Of a DNA stretch of 64,000 nucleotides, positions 1-8,519 are shown piece by piece (within the stretch, counting starts at the first letter, position 1; the number at the start of each line of letters is the position of its first letter). The stretch is from NCBI RefSeq assembly GCF_000429765.1, contig NZ_AUCM01000007.1, positions 62,001 to 126,000 of the forward strand, written 5' to 3'. The position numbers and the translations under genes are program-made. The DNA is from Gemmobacter nectariphilus DSM 15620 (GTDB lineage Bacteria > Pseudomonadota > Alphaproteobacteria > Rhodobacterales > Rhodobacteraceae). The notes beneath the pieces were generated by a model, which was not told where the DNA came from, did not search any database, and was given only the letters and a program-made list of their open reading frames with translations.

Positions 1-1011
1 ATTTCGGCCAGCCCGGAGCTGATGATCGCAACCGCCGCCCCCCGGACCCGGCGCATCAAGCTGGGGACCGGCGTTGTGTCGGTCAGCTATCACAACCCGC
101 TCTGGGTGGCCGAGCGCATGGTGCAGCTGGATCACCTGACGCGCGGCCGCGCGATGCTGGGGGTCGGGCCGGGCTCGCTGCCGACCGATGCCGCGATGAT
201 CGGGCTGACGCAGGCCGATACGCGCGGGCTTCTGGCGGACGGGCTGGACATCATGACGCGCCTGATCCGCTCGGACGAGCCGATCAATTTCGAGAACGAC
301 CGCTGGGTTCTGAAAGACGCCCGGCTGCACCTGCGGCCCTATTCCAACTTCGACATTGCCACGGCGGCGGTTGCCTCTCCGACCGGGCCGAAACTGGCGG
401 GCCGCTATGGCACTGGCCTGATCTCGATCGGGGCGACGACCGCGGCGGGGTTTGATGCGCTGGCGCTGCACTGGGATGTGGTCGAGGCCGAGGCCAAGCA
501 TTACGGCCACACGCCGGACCGGTCGAAATGGCGGCTTGTCGGCCTGTGCCATATCGCGGAAACCGCCGAACAGGCGCGGCGCGACGTCGAATACGGGATC
601 GAACACTGGTTCCACTATTTCCAGGAAATCGCCGCCTTCCCGCAGATGTCGATGCCCGGCGCCAATGCGCGCGAGATGATCGACTTCATCAACGATACCG
701 GCTTTGGCGCCATCGGCACGCCCGAGATGTGCCGCGCCCAGATCGACCGGCTGTGGAAGCAGTCGAATGGCGGCTTTGGCGCCTATCTGCTGCTGGGCCA
801 TAACTGGGCCAACTTCGAGGCGACGAAGAAATCCTATGAGCTGATCGCGCGCGAGGTTTTCCCGCATTTCCAGGGTCAGCACCGCTCGACCATGGAAGCG
901 GCGATCCGCGCCCAGAAGATGCGCCCCGATCTGGCGGCGGTGCATTCGAAAGCCGTGGAAACCGCGCAAGAGCTTTATGCCGCCGAAAAGGCATCGCGCG
1001 CCGCATCCTGA
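1..1011 (+). CDS. LLM-class flavin-dependent monooxygenase (5' partial)
   Basis: C-terminal 336 codons of a bacterial-luciferase-like (LLM) flavin-dependent oxidoreductase. The frame is already open at base 1 (seven codons before the first internal ATG at 22), so the true start lies outside the window. Visible family features are the segment IKLGTGVVSVSYHNPLWVAE near the N-terminus, the RAMLGVGPGSLPTDAAMIGL stretch of the TIM barrel, and a long helical C-terminus. Such enzymes oxidise small organic substrates with O2 and FMNH2 supplied by a separate reductase. The closest resemblance I recall is to limonene-1,2-monooxygenase and alkanal-monooxygenase-like proteins, but the substrate cannot be read from the sequence. 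It is followed by 178 bp without a gene before the convergent LysR gene. Confidence 0.85.
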   Translation: MSASPELMIATAAPRTRRIKLGTGVVSVSYHNPLWVAERMVQLDHLTRGRAMLGVGPGSLPTDAAMIGLTQADTRGLLADGLDIMTRLIRSDEPINFENDRWVLKDARLHLRPYSNFDIATAAVASPTGPKLAGRYGTGLISIGATTAAGFDALALHWDVVEAEAKHYGHTPDRSKWRLVGLCHIAETAEQARRDVEYGIEHWFHYFQEIAAFPQMSMPGANAREMIDFINDTGFGAIGTPEMCRAQIDRLWKQSNGGFGAYLLLGHNWANFEATKKSYELIAREVFPHFQGQHRSTMEAAIRAQKMRPDLAAVHSKAVETAQELYAAEKASRAAS

Positions 1012-1189
1012 CAGGTCAACCAGCCTGATACATCACCTGCTGTGCGGTCGAGGGCCGCACAGCGCCCTTGTCGTGATGGTGCCTGACGTGCGCCCCGCCG
1101 GGCACATCGACCAGCCGGACGGGGGCCCGAGGGCCGCGTCGTTACCGCCAACCTGCCGCAGGCTGGATATCCGCAAGGCCGCATCCAGC

Positions 1190-2062
1190 CTAGCCGGGCA
1201 GAACCTCGGCCAGCAAGGGGTTCGGATAGCGCCGCGCGCGGGTGACGGCAAAGAACGTCTCGCCAATCCCGTCCAGCCGGCTTGCCTCGACCAGAAGGCC
1301 CGATTGCAATTCGTCGCGCACGACGATCGGGGGAATGATGGCCAGACCGGCATCGGCGCGGGCCAGCAGGCGGATCATGGCCATGTCATCAACCTCGCCG
1401 GCAAAGACGGGGGTGACCTGCAAGCGGGCGCTCAGGGCATCAAAGGCCGCGCGCAGGCCCGTCTCGCGCGTTGGCACGATCAGGGGATGGCTGGCCAGCA
1501 GCGTGCGCAATGGCGCCGGCGTGGGCCCGACCCGCGCCGGCGTGCCGATCAGGCTGACCGGCTGTTCGTCCAGACGGTGGATCAGCAGCGGGCTGGCGGC
1601 ATCGCGGGCCGGGGCAAGATTGGTCAGGATCACGTCCAGCGCCAGCCCGTCAAGCCCGCGCAGAAGTTCATCCTGCGAGCCGGACCGCAGCACAACCTCG
1701 ACATCGGGCCGCCCCAGCACGGGGCGCAAGAACTGCATCTGGAAGTTGCGCGACAGCGTGGCCAGCGCCCCCACCCGCAGCGCGCGCCGCGTGCGGCCGG
1801 TCTCGCGCAGCGTGGCGACCAGATCATCGGCGGTGCGAAAGATCGCCTCGGCATGGTCCAGCGCGATGCGCCCTGCCTCGGTCAGCACAAGGCCCCGGCC
1901 CTGCCGGTCGAACAGATCCTGCCCAAGCGCCGCCTCCAGCGCTCGAAGCTGGGTGGACAGCGCCGATTGCGACAGGTTCAGCGCCCGCGCGGCGCCAACC
2001 AGGGTGCCATCGGTGGCCACGGCGCGAAACAGCCGCAGATGGTGCAGGTTCAGCGTTGCCAT
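1190..2062 (-). CDS. LysR-family transcriptional regulator, divergent from dabBA
   Basis: 290-residue LysR-type regulator. Residues 1-60 are the winged HTH (LHHLRLFRAVATDGTLVGAARALNLSQSALSTQLRALEAALGQDLFDR); the rest is a two-lobed effector domain. I chose the ATG at 2062 (MATLNLHH) rather than the longer frame to 2170, because the extra 36 residues do not belong to the family and would run through the AT-rich promoter region. The effector domain is closest to the NhaR/CbbR-like branch by eye. It is divergent from dabB with 98 bp between the starts, the usual arrangement of a LysR activator with its target. An inverted repeat at 2065-2079 sits at its own start. It is therefore probably the regulator of dabBA, perhaps responding to inorganic carbon status (inference). 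Confidence 0.9.
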   Translation of the reverse strand: MATLNLHHLRLFRAVATDGTLVGAARALNLSQSALSTQLRALEAALGQDLFDRQGRGLVLTEAGRIALDHAEAIFRTADDLVATLRETGRTRRALRVGALATLSRNFQMQFLRPVLGRPDVEVVLRSGSQDELLRGLDGLALDVILTNLAPARDAASPLLIHRLDEQPVSLIGTPARVGPTPAPLRTLLASHPLIVPTRETGLRAAFDALSARLQVTPVFAGEVDDMAMIRLLARADAGLAIIPPIVVRDELQSGLLVEASRLDGIGETFFAVTRARRYPNPLLAEVLPG

Positions 2063-2064
2063 TG

Positions 2065-2079
2065 TTCTACTAAATAGAA
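2065..2079. promoter_or_regulatory. Putative LysR operator in the lysR-dabB intergenic region
   Basis: Perfect inverted repeat TTCTA-CTAAA-TAGAA, matching the T-N11-A architecture of LysR sites. It lies directly upstream of the LysR start in a 98-bp, strikingly AT-rich intergenic stretch. The position suggests autorepression plus activation of the divergent dabB promoter. Binding is inferred. Confidence 0.55.
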
Positions 2080-2160
2080 TGATAAGTGCTAATATATGTA
2101 ATTTTTTAAAACTCTGGCAAGCGATAGATCGCAAGGCATCCTTCTGATCCGGAGCTTGCC

Positions 2161-3705
2161 ATGCTGACATTGCCGCTGATCGCGCTGTCCCCCCTGGTTC
2201 TGGCCGGGGCCGCCCTGCCCCTTGCGCTGCGTCCGGGCCGCCGCCCCGGTCGCCTGCCCGCCCTGGCCGAGGGGGCAGCGCTGGCCTCGCTGGCGCTTGC
2301 GGTCCTGGGGGTGGGGCAGCTGGTGCTGTCGGGGCCGCACACCCTGTGGCTGGCCGGGTCGGCCATTGTGCGGCTGGATGCGGTCAGCGCCACGCTGGCG
2401 CTGCTGGTCAGCTTTCTGGGCTGGGTCGTCCTGCGCTATTCCCGCCGCTATCTGGACGGCGAGACGCGCGAGGGGTGGTTTGGCTGCCTGACGCTGCTGG
2501 CCATTGCCGCGGTGCTGGTGCTGGTGCAGGCTGCCAGCCTGCCGGTCATGGTGGCAGCCTTTGCGATCACGGGCGGGCTGTTGCGGCAATTGCTGCTGTT
2601 CTACCCCGACCGTCCGGCCGCACAGCGGGCGGCGGCCAAGTTCACGCGCAGCTGGGTGGCGGGCGATCTGGCGCTGGCGCTGGCCACGGTCCTTGTCTGG
2701 CATGGCCTCGGCACCACCCGGATCGCCGATCTGGCCCAGGTCCCCGCACTGGACGGCGCCGGCCATCTGGCCGTGGCCCTGCTGGTGCTGGCGGCGGCGC
2801 TCAAGACGGCGGCCTTTCCGCTGCACGGCTGGCTGACCGAGGTGATGGAGGCGCCGACCCCTGTCTCCGCCCTGCTGCATGCGGGTATCATCAACGCGGG
2901 CGGCGTCCTGCTGATCACCCTGTCGGGGCTGGTGCAGCACAGTGCCGGGGCCATGGCGGCGCTGGTCGTGCTGGGCGGGTTCACCGCGCTGTTCGGGGCG
3001 CTGGTGATGCTGACGCAAAGCGCGGTCAAGACGGCGCTGGCCTGGTCGACGATTGCGCAGATGGGCTTCATGCTGCTGCAATGCGGGCTGGGTCTGTGGG
3101 CGCTGGCGCTTTTGCACATCGTGGCGCATTCGCTTTACAAGGCACATGCGTTCCTGTCCTCGGGCGGCGCGGTGCGCGAGGTGAACGCGGTGCGCAAGCC
3201 GGGGGCTGTGGCCATTCCCGGGGTTGGCGCGGTGGCGCGGTCCTTTGCGCTGGCGCTGGCACTGTATGTGGTGGTGGCCGCAGGCTTTACCGTGCTGGTG
3301 GGCGCGAAATCCCCGCAGGCGCTGGCACTGGGCACAATGCTGATCTTTGGCGTGTCCTATCTGATCGCGCAGGGTCTGGCCGATGCCGCACCCGGCGCGC
3401 TGACGCGGCGCACCGTGGGCGCATCGCTGGCGGCGGCGCTGGCCTATTTCAGCTTTCAGGTGCTGGCGCAGATCGTCTGGGGCCCGATGCTGCCCCCGGC
3501 GCCGACGGCCGGGGCGCTGGAATGGGCGCTGATCGTGCTGGCCGTCCTGTCCTTTGGCCTTGTCGCCTTTGCCCAGGCGCTGTTCCCGCTGTGGGCGCAT
3601 CACCCGTCCACCGCCGGGCTGCGGGTGCATCTGGCCAACGGGCTTTATCTGAACGCGCTTCTGGACCGCATGATCGGCGGCTTCCGGATGTCGCCCAATT
3701 CCTGA
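2161..3705 (+). CDS. dabB: DabB, NuoL/MrpA-like membrane subunit of DAB carbon uptake
   Basis: 514-residue polytopic membrane protein of the proton-conducting NuoL/MrpA (proton_antipo_M) family. Family signatures are K215-TAAFPLHGWL and PTPVSALLHAG at 232-242, the proton-channel half-helix region. It has many hydrophobic segments throughout. DabB is the membrane partner of DabA; together they drive unidirectional CO2 hydration to bicarbonate with the proton gradient, trapping inorganic carbon in the cytoplasm (established for DAC/DAB systems). It ends 15 bp before dabA, whose ribosome-binding site (GGAGAG) fills the gap, so the two form an operon. A respiratory complex I role is unlikely because no other nuo genes are present. 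Confidence 0.9.
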   Translation: MLTLPLIALSPLVLAGAALPLALRPGRRPGRLPALAEGAALASLALAVLGVGQLVLSGPHTLWLAGSAIVRLDAVSATLALLVSFLGWVVLRYSRRYLDGETREGWFGCLTLLAIAAVLVLVQAASLPVMVAAFAITGGLLRQLLLFYPDRPAAQRAAAKFTRSWVAGDLALALATVLVWHGLGTTRIADLAQVPALDGAGHLAVALLVLAAALKTAAFPLHGWLTEVMEAPTPVSALLHAGIINAGGVLLITLSGLVQHSAGAMAALVVLGGFTALFGALVMLTQSAVKTALAWSTIAQMGFMLLQCGLGLWALALLHIVAHSLYKAHAFLSSGGAVREVNAVRKPGAVAIPGVGAVARSFALALALYVVVAAGFTVLVGAKSPQALALGTMLIFGVSYLIAQGLADAAPGALTRRTVGASLAAALAYFSFQVLAQIVWGPMLPPAPTAGALEWALIVLAVLSFGLVAFAQALFPLWAHHPSTAGLRVHLANGLYLNALLDRMIGGFRMSPNS

Positions 3706-3720
3706 GGATCGGAGAGCGCG

Positions 3721-6102
3721 ATGTTTCTCAAGCATAGCCAGATTGCCCCCGCGCTGGCCTCAAGGCTGCTGACCGCGGCCGAGGCCGCCGCCCGCGCCAT
3801 TCCCCCGGCCTTTCCGCTGGAGGCCACGGTGGCCGTGAACCCCTTTCTTGGGCAGGCCGCCATGGATCTGGCGCAGGCCTCGGCCCGGCTGGCCCGGGTG
3901 GGCGGCGTGGGCCTGACCCGGCCGCGCGCCGACCTTGCCGCGCAGGTTCAGGCCGGCGCGATCAGCGATGACGATCTGGCCGAGGCGCTGATCGCCTGCG
4001 CCTCGCCGCTCAAACCGGCCGATCTGGCCATGCTCAAGGCCCGGATGCAGGGCGCCGCCCCGACGCCCAAGGCGCTGCCCACCGTGGCAGAGCTGGCCGC
4101 ACAGGCCAGCGGCACCGACTGGCCCGTGCTGATCGAGCGCAGCTTTGGCCTGTGGGCGGCCGGGCATTTCGACCGGGGGCAGGCGCTGTGGACGCCGCGC
4201 CCCGGCATGGGCGCGTTTGCGGCCTGGCGGGAATGGGCGATCCATGACCTGACCCCCGAAATCGCCGGGCTGGACGGCTTTTGCGCCCATGTGGCCCAGG
4301 CACCGGATACGGCCGACCGCGCGATCGTGCGGGCCGCCGACCGTCTGGGCCTGACCGAGGCTGCGGCGGAAGGCGTGTTTCACCGGCTGCTGGTCGATCT
4401 GGGCGGCTGGCCGATGCATGCGCGCTGGCTGTTGTGGCAGGCCGAGCTGCGGGGCACGACCGACACCACGCTGACCGATCTGCTGGCCATCCGCCTGATC
4501 TGGGACGAGGCGCTGCTCGCCCATTGCCCGGCCATCCGGTCCGACTGGCAGGCAACGGTTGCCGCCCATGCGGCCCCCGTGCTGCCCAGCCCCGATCAGG
4601 TGCTGGACAGCATCTTGCAAGAGGCCGCCGAGCGCGCCCATCAGCGCCAGCTTGCCGCCCGCCTGACCGGCCCCGCACCGCGCGCGGGCCGCGCCCGGCT
4701 GCAGGCTGCCTTTTGCATCGACGTGCGGTCGGAAATCCTGCGCCGCGCGCTGGAAGGTCAGGATGGCGGCATCGAGACGCTGGGCTTTGCGGGCTTCTTT
4801 GGCCTGCCCGTCGCGCACCGGCCGACCGGCACCGACGAGGCGCAGGCCCATCTGCCGGCCCTGCTGGTGCCCGCGATGAGCTCGACCAGCCATCAGGAAC
4901 CGGCACAAGAGGCCGCAACCCGCATCAACGCCCGCGCCCGGCGCGCCTGGGGCCGGTTCCGGCAGGCGGCGGTGTCGTCCTTTGCCTTTGTCGAGGCGGC
5001 AGGTCCGGCCTATGGCGGCAAGCTGATCCGCGATGCGCTGGGGCTGGGGGCCGGGCCCGCCGCCCCGCAGCCGATGCCGCGGCTGGATCCGGGCCTGACG
5101 GCCGCGCAAAAGGCGCAGACCGCCGCCGCCATCTTGCGCGCCATGAGCCTGACCACAGGCCATGCCCGGCTGGTGCTGCTGATCGGCCATGGCGCGCAGG
5201 TGACCAACAACCCGCATGAAAGCGCCTATCACTGCGGCGCCTGCTGCGGCCAGACCGGCGAGGTTTCGGCCCGGCTGCTGGCGGCCTTGCTGAATGATCC
5301 GCAGACACGCACGGGTCTGGCGGCGCTGGGTCTGGCGCTGCCAGCCGATACGCTGTTTGTCGCCGGTCTGCACGATACCGTCACCGATACCGTCTTGCTG
5401 TATCGCGACCAGCCCTCCCCCGATCATGCGGCCGATCTGAATCAGGCGCAGCGCTGGCTTGCAGCGGCAGGCCAGCAGGCCCGCGCCGAACGCGCGCGGC
5501 TTTTGCCGAGCGCACGCGCCAACACCTTGGCCAGACGGGCCAGCGACTGGGCCGAGGTGCGCCCCGAATGGGGCCTTGCCGGCTGCGGCGCGTTCATCGC
5601 CGCCCCGCGCACGGTCACGGCCGGGCGCGATCTGCAGGGCCGGGCGTTCCTGCACAGCTACGACTGGACGCAGGACACGGGCTTTGCAACGCTGGAGCTG
5701 ATCCTGACCGCCCCGGTGATCGTTGCCAGCTGGATCAGCCTGCAATATTTCGGCTCGACCGTCGCGCCCGAGGTCTTTGGCGGCGGGAACAAGCTAATCC
5801 ATAATGTCGTGGGCGGGATCGGCGTGGTCGAAGGCAATGGCGGGCGCCTGCGCCCCGGCCTGCCCTGGCAGTCGGTCCACGATGGCACCCGCCCCATGCA
5901 CGAGGCGCTGCGGCTTTCGGTGCTGATCGAGGCGCCGCTGGACCCGATCACCGACATCTTGCGCCGCCATGCACAGGTCCGTCAGCTGGTCGATAATGGC
6001 TGGCTGCACCTTCTGGCGCTGAAGAACGGCCAGATCGCTGCGCGCTATCGTGCCGGGCTGACTTGGGATCAGGCGGGAACCCCGATGCCTTCGGCCGCCT
6101 GA
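3721..6102 (+). CDS. dabA: DabA, beta-carbonic-anhydrase-like subunit (UPF0753/DUF2309)
   Basis: 793-residue DUF2309 protein, full family length. It carries the beta-carbonic-anhydrase-like zinc site described for DabA: C332 and D334 in FCIDVRSE, then H490 in LIGHGAQVTNNP and C505 in YHCGACCGQTGE. These correspond to the two cysteines, aspartate and histidine known to be needed for activity. With DabB it forms a vectorial CO2 hydratase at the inner membrane. It is the second gene of a LysR-controlled operon. It ends just before a strong hairpin and faces the convergent bioB. A CO2-concentrating pair is unusual next to alkane and ketone oxidation genes; a possible link is supplying bicarbonate for carboxylases (inference). 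Confidence 0.93.
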   Translation: MFLKHSQIAPALASRLLTAAEAAARAIPPAFPLEATVAVNPFLGQAAMDLAQASARLARVGGVGLTRPRADLAAQVQAGAISDDDLAEALIACASPLKPADLAMLKARMQGAAPTPKALPTVAELAAQASGTDWPVLIERSFGLWAAGHFDRGQALWTPRPGMGAFAAWREWAIHDLTPEIAGLDGFCAHVAQAPDTADRAIVRAADRLGLTEAAAEGVFHRLLVDLGGWPMHARWLLWQAELRGTTDTTLTDLLAIRLIWDEALLAHCPAIRSDWQATVAAHAAPVLPSPDQVLDSILQEAAERAHQRQLAARLTGPAPRAGRARLQAAFCIDVRSEILRRALEGQDGGIETLGFAGFFGLPVAHRPTGTDEAQAHLPALLVPAMSSTSHQEPAQEAATRINARARRAWGRFRQAAVSSFAFVEAAGPAYGGKLIRDALGLGAGPAAPQPMPRLDPGLTAAQKAQTAAAILRAMSLTTGHARLVLLIGHGAQVTNNPHESAYHCGACCGQTGEVSARLLAALLNDPQTRTGLAALGLALPADTLFVAGLHDTVTDTVLLYRDQPSPDHAADLNQAQRWLAAAGQQARAERARLLPSARANTLARRASDWAEVRPEWGLAGCGAFIAAPRTVTAGRDLQGRAFLHSYDWTQDTGFATLELILTAPVIVASWISLQYFGSTVAPEVFGGGNKLIHNVVGGIGVVEGNGGRLRPGLPWQSVHDGTRPMHEALRLSVLIEAPLDPITDILRRHAQVRQLVDNGWLHLLALKNGQIAARYRAGLTWDQAGTPMPSAA

Positions 6103-6109
6103 AACCATC

Positions 6110-6140
6110 CCCGGCACCCATGGCGCCCACGGGTGCCGGG
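6110..6140. terminator. Hairpin after dabA
   Basis: Perfect 10-bp stem, CCCGGCACCC paired with GGGTGCCGGG, with an 11-nt loop, 7 bp after the dabA stop. There is no T-tract, as is common for hairpins in high-GC alphaproteobacteria. It separates the converging dabBA and bioYB transcripts. Confidence 0.6.
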
Positions 6141-6143
6141 CAA

Positions 6144-6172
6144 GCCCCAGGCCAAGATATCAGGCCTGGGGC
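6144..6172. terminator. Hairpin overlapping the bioB stop codon
   Basis: Perfect 10-bp stem, GCCCCAGGCC paired with GGCCTGGGGC, around a 9-nt loop. It spans the bioB stop codon at 6160-6162. With the adjacent hairpin at 6110-6140 it forms a tandem, symmetric barrier between convergent operons. Confidence 0.55.
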
Positions 6173-7134
6173 GCGGCGATCTGCGGCCGGGCCTTGGCCA
6201 CACGCATTCCCAGCCGGGTCAGCAGATCGTGATCCTTCCAGGCGGCCGGATTGCCGGTGGTCAGCAGCTGATCGCCGACAAAGATCGAATTCGCCCCGGC
6301 AAGAAAGCACAGCGCCTGGAGCTCGTCGCTCATCCCCGTGCGACCGGCGGACAGGCGCACGACCGAGGCCGGCATCAGGATGCGCGCCAGCGCCACGATC
6401 CGCACCAGCGCGAAGGGATCGACGGCCTGGGCGCGCACCTGCACCGGCACGCCCTCGATCTCGTTCCACAGGTTCACCGGCACGCTGTCGGGATGCGCGG
6501 GCAGCGTGGCCAGCGTCACCAGCATGGCGATGCGGTCCTCCTCGGCCTCGCCCATGCCCAAGATGCCGCCGCAGCAAACCTTGATGCCGCCCTTGCGGAC
6601 CTGCTCGACCGTGTCGAGGCGGTCCGCCATGGTGCGGGTCGTGGCGATCCGGGCGTAATAGTCGGGCGAGGTGTCGATGTTGTGGTTGTAGAAATCCAGC
6701 CCCGCCGCCTTTAGCCGCGCGACCTGTTCGGGCGACAGCATCCCCAGCGTCATGCAGGTTTCCAGCCCCAGATCGGCCACGCTGCGCACCATGTCGCACA
6801 GCTTGTCCATGTCGCGGTCCTTGGGGCTGCGCCAGGCGGCGCCCATGCAGAACCTTTGCGCCCCTGCCGCCTTGGCCTGCCGCGCGGCGGCCAGAACCTC
6901 GGCGGTGTCCATCAGCTTGGTCGCCTTCACCCCGGTGTCGTGATGGGCCGATTGCGAGCAATAGCCGCAATCCTCGGGGCAGCCGCCCGTCTTGATGCTC
7001 AGAAGGCTTGCGGTCTCGATCGCGGTGGGGTCGAAATGCGCGCGGTGCAGCGCCTGGGCGCGGTGCATGAGGTCAGCGAAGGGCAGATCGTGGATCGCCC
7101 TGGCCTCGGCCATGGTCCAGTCGGTGCGGATCAT
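6160..7134 (-). CDS. bioB: Biotin synthase
   Basis: 324-residue radical-SAM biotin synthase, which inserts sulfur into dethiobiotin, the last step of biotin synthesis. The radical-SAM cysteines are in [13 protein letters not shown] (C52, C56, C59). Further family signatures are [10 protein letters not shown] and [26 protein letters not shown]. The start at 7134 is fixed by an ATGA overlap with the bioY stop, so the two genes are translationally coupled. No bioF, bioA or bioD lies in the window. The pair could therefore scavenge dethiobiotin or biotin, or complement genes elsewhere in the genome. Confidence 0.96.
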   Translation of the reverse strand: MIRTDWTMAEARAIHDLPFADLMHRAQALHRAHFDPTAIETASLLSIKTGGCPEDCGYCSQSAHHDTGVKATKLMDTAEVLAAARQAKAAGAQRFCMGAAWRSPKDRDMDKLCDMVRSVADLGLETCMTLGMLSPEQVARLKAAGLDFYNHNIDTSPDYYARIATTRTMADRLDTVEQVRKGGIKVCCGGILGMGEAEEDRIAMLVTLATLPAHPDSVPVNLWNEIEGVPVQVRAQAVDPFALVRIVALARILMPASVVRLSAGRTGMSDELQALCFLAGANSIFVGDQLLTTGNPAAWKDHDLLTRLGMRVAKARPQIAAPQA

Positions 7135-7688
7135 TGCGCGCGGCCCTTGAGTTGGGCAAGGCCCGTGACCAGCCCCGAGGCCAGCGCCAGCTTGACCAGA
7201 TCCCCCAGGATGAAGGGCGTGAAGCCTGCCGCCAGCAGCCCGGATGCCGGCACAAAGGCCGCCAGCCAGATCAGCCCAAGCGCATAGACCACGGCAAGCC
7301 CGGCCAGCGTCGCCAGAAACCGCCCGATCAGCCCGCGCCCCTGCGCCAGCCAGCCCGTCAGCCCCGCGCCCAGCAGATAGCCCGCCAGATAGCCGCCGGT
7401 CGGCCCTGCCAGATAGGCAAGGCCAATGCCGCGATCCGGCGCATTGGAAAAGACCGGCAGGCCCATGGCGCCGGCCGCCAGATAGCTGGCCATTGCGGCA
7501 AACCCCAGCCTTGGCCCAAGGGCTGCGGCCAGGAAGAACACCGCCAGCGTGTGCAGCGTCATCGGCACCGGCCAGAACGGGATCTGGATCTTGGCGGCAA
7601 GGGTGATCAGCAGGGCACCGCCAAGCGCGATCGCCATGCCGCGCCAAAGCCCTGCGGGGCGGGTCAGGGACGGGGTTGAAACTGCCAT
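7131..7688 (-). CDS. bioY: Biotin transporter BioY (ECF S-component)
   Basis: 185-residue membrane S-component of an energy-coupling-factor transporter specific for biotin. Family features are six hydrophobic segments and the conserved [21 protein letters not shown] and [15 protein letters not shown] motifs. The start at 7688 is chosen over the longer frame to 7757 because GGAGGTCC lies just upstream and the family begins here. It is followed by bioB with an ATGA overlap. The gene is preceded by two BioR boxes at 7720-7729 and 7764-7773, so expression is expected to be repressed when biotin is plentiful. No bioM or bioN genes are present; solitary BioY transporters are common in alphaproteobacteria. 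Confidence 0.95.
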   Translation of the reverse strand: MAVSTPSLTRPAGLWRGMAIALGGALLITLAAKIQIPFWPVPMTLHTLAVFFLAAALGPRLGFAAMASYLAAGAMGLPVFSNAPDRGIGLAYLAGPTGGYLAGYLLGAGLTGWLAQGRGLIGRFLATLAGLAVVYALGLIWLAAFVPASGLLAAGFTPFILGDLVKLALASGLVTGLAQLKGRAQ

Positions 7689-7719
7689 GTGCTTGGACCT
7701 CCGAAGATAGGCATGGATT

Positions 7720-7729
7720 CTATCTATAA
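7720..7729. promoter_or_regulatory. BioR box 1 upstream of bioY
   Basis: CTATCTATAA, one mismatch from the alphaproteobacterial BioR palindrome TTATCTATAA. It lies 32 bp upstream of the bioY start, where it would cover the promoter -10 or transcription start region. Its centre is 44 bp, about four helical turns, from box 2. Confidence 0.75.
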
Positions 7730-7763
7730 GTACAAAGGTCGCTTGGCAGATTGGCAACGCTGA

Positions 7764-7773
7764 TTATAGATAA
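7764..7773. promoter_or_regulatory. BioR box 2 upstream of bioY
   Basis: TTATAGATAA, a perfect match to the BioR recognition palindrome, immediately after the bioR stop codon (7774-7776). It lies upstream of the likely bioY -35 region. The flanking CTGA and TCAG extend the symmetry. Confidence 0.8.
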
Positions 7774-8442
7774 TCAGCCCGGAATCTTGTAAACCCCTTT
7801 CAGGTCGGGATTTTTTACCGAAGCCTTGCGCTTGCCGATCCAGCCGACATGGCGCGCCAGCGTGGTGCAGGCCAGGTCGGTCTGGCCCTTGCGCAGCGCC
7901 TCGAGAATGGCGCGGTGATCGTGGTCGGTGCGCGCCTCCCAGTTCTGGCGCCAGGCGGCGAACAGGAACCGTGCGCTGGCCGCCTGAAGATCGTCGATGG
8001 TGCGCAAAAGCCGTGGCATCCGGCAGGGGCCAAGGATCAGGCGGTGGAAATGGCGGTTCGCCGCCTCCCATTCGCGGACCGAGCTTGCACTGTCGCCATG
8101 GCGCGTAACCCGTTCTGCTTCCTCCAGAATGGCGCGGGTCAGGTTGGGCGCGGCATGGCGCAGGGCCAGCGATTCCAGACTGGCGCGCATCTCGGCCACC
8201 TCGCGCAGTTCGGCAAGGTCGAAGTCGGTGACACGAAAGCCGCGCCTTGGCTCGCTCTCGGCCAGGCCCTGGGACTGAAGCTCGCGAAAGGCCTCGCGCA
8301 CGGGGACGTGGCTGGCACCGAACTCGGCGGCGATGTGATCTTGCCTGAGCCGCGCGCCAGGCGGGATTTCGCCCGAGATGATGCGGTCGGCAAGGACGCG
8401 GGCAATGCGTGCGGACTGGGTTTCTTCGAGGGTGTGTCTCAT
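7774..8442 (-). CDS. bioR: GntR-family biotin regulator BioR
   Basis: 222-residue GntR/FadR-subfamily regulator. An N-terminal winged HTH (ILADRIISGEIPPGARLRQDHIAAEFGASHVPVREAFREL, about residues 15-60) is followed by an all-helical FCD-type ligand domain. The assignment to BioR rests on context: it is immediately upstream of bioY-bioB, and perfect TTATAGATAA boxes lie at its own start (8446-8455) and just past its stop. BioR represses biotin synthesis and uptake in alphaproteobacteria lacking a bifunctional BirA repressor (established). The box at its own promoter predicts autoregulation. Confidence 0.92.
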   Translation of the reverse strand: MRHTLEETQSARIARVLADRIISGEIPPGARLRQDHIAAEFGASHVPVREAFRELQSQGLAESEPRRGFRVTDFDLAELREVAEMRASLESLALRHAAPNLTRAILEEAERVTRHGDSASSVREWEAANRHFHRLILGPCRMPRLLRTIDDLQAASARFLFAAWRQNWEARTDHDHRAILEALRKGQTDLACTTLARHVGWIGKRKASVKNPDLKGVYKIPG

Positions 8443-8445
8443 AGA

Positions 8446-8455
8446 TTATAGATAA
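8446..8455. promoter_or_regulatory. BioR box at the bioR promoter
   Basis: TTATAGATAA, a perfect BioR palindrome, beginning 3 bp upstream of the bioR ATG (8442) within the 77-bp gap to dnaE2. It implies negative autoregulation of bioR. Confidence 0.78.
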
Positions 8456-8519
8456 TTCAGGTTGCATCGCCTGTCGATGCTTTTGAGGCAGGGGCATTCG
8501 CAAGGCGGCCTGACCGGTC

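Noticed and set aside
2161-3705. dabB as a respiratory complex I (nuoL) gene
   Set aside because: No other nuo or mrp genes, shorter than NuoL, and directly followed by dabA.
2089-3735. 548-residue leftward ORF antisense to dabB
   Set aside because: Composition rich in Gln, Arg, His and Gly without any domain; a typical high-GC antisense shadow of dabB.
3760-5745. 661-residue leftward ORF antisense to dabA
   Set aside because: Shadow frame; the rightward frame carries the zinc site and full DUF2309 similarity.
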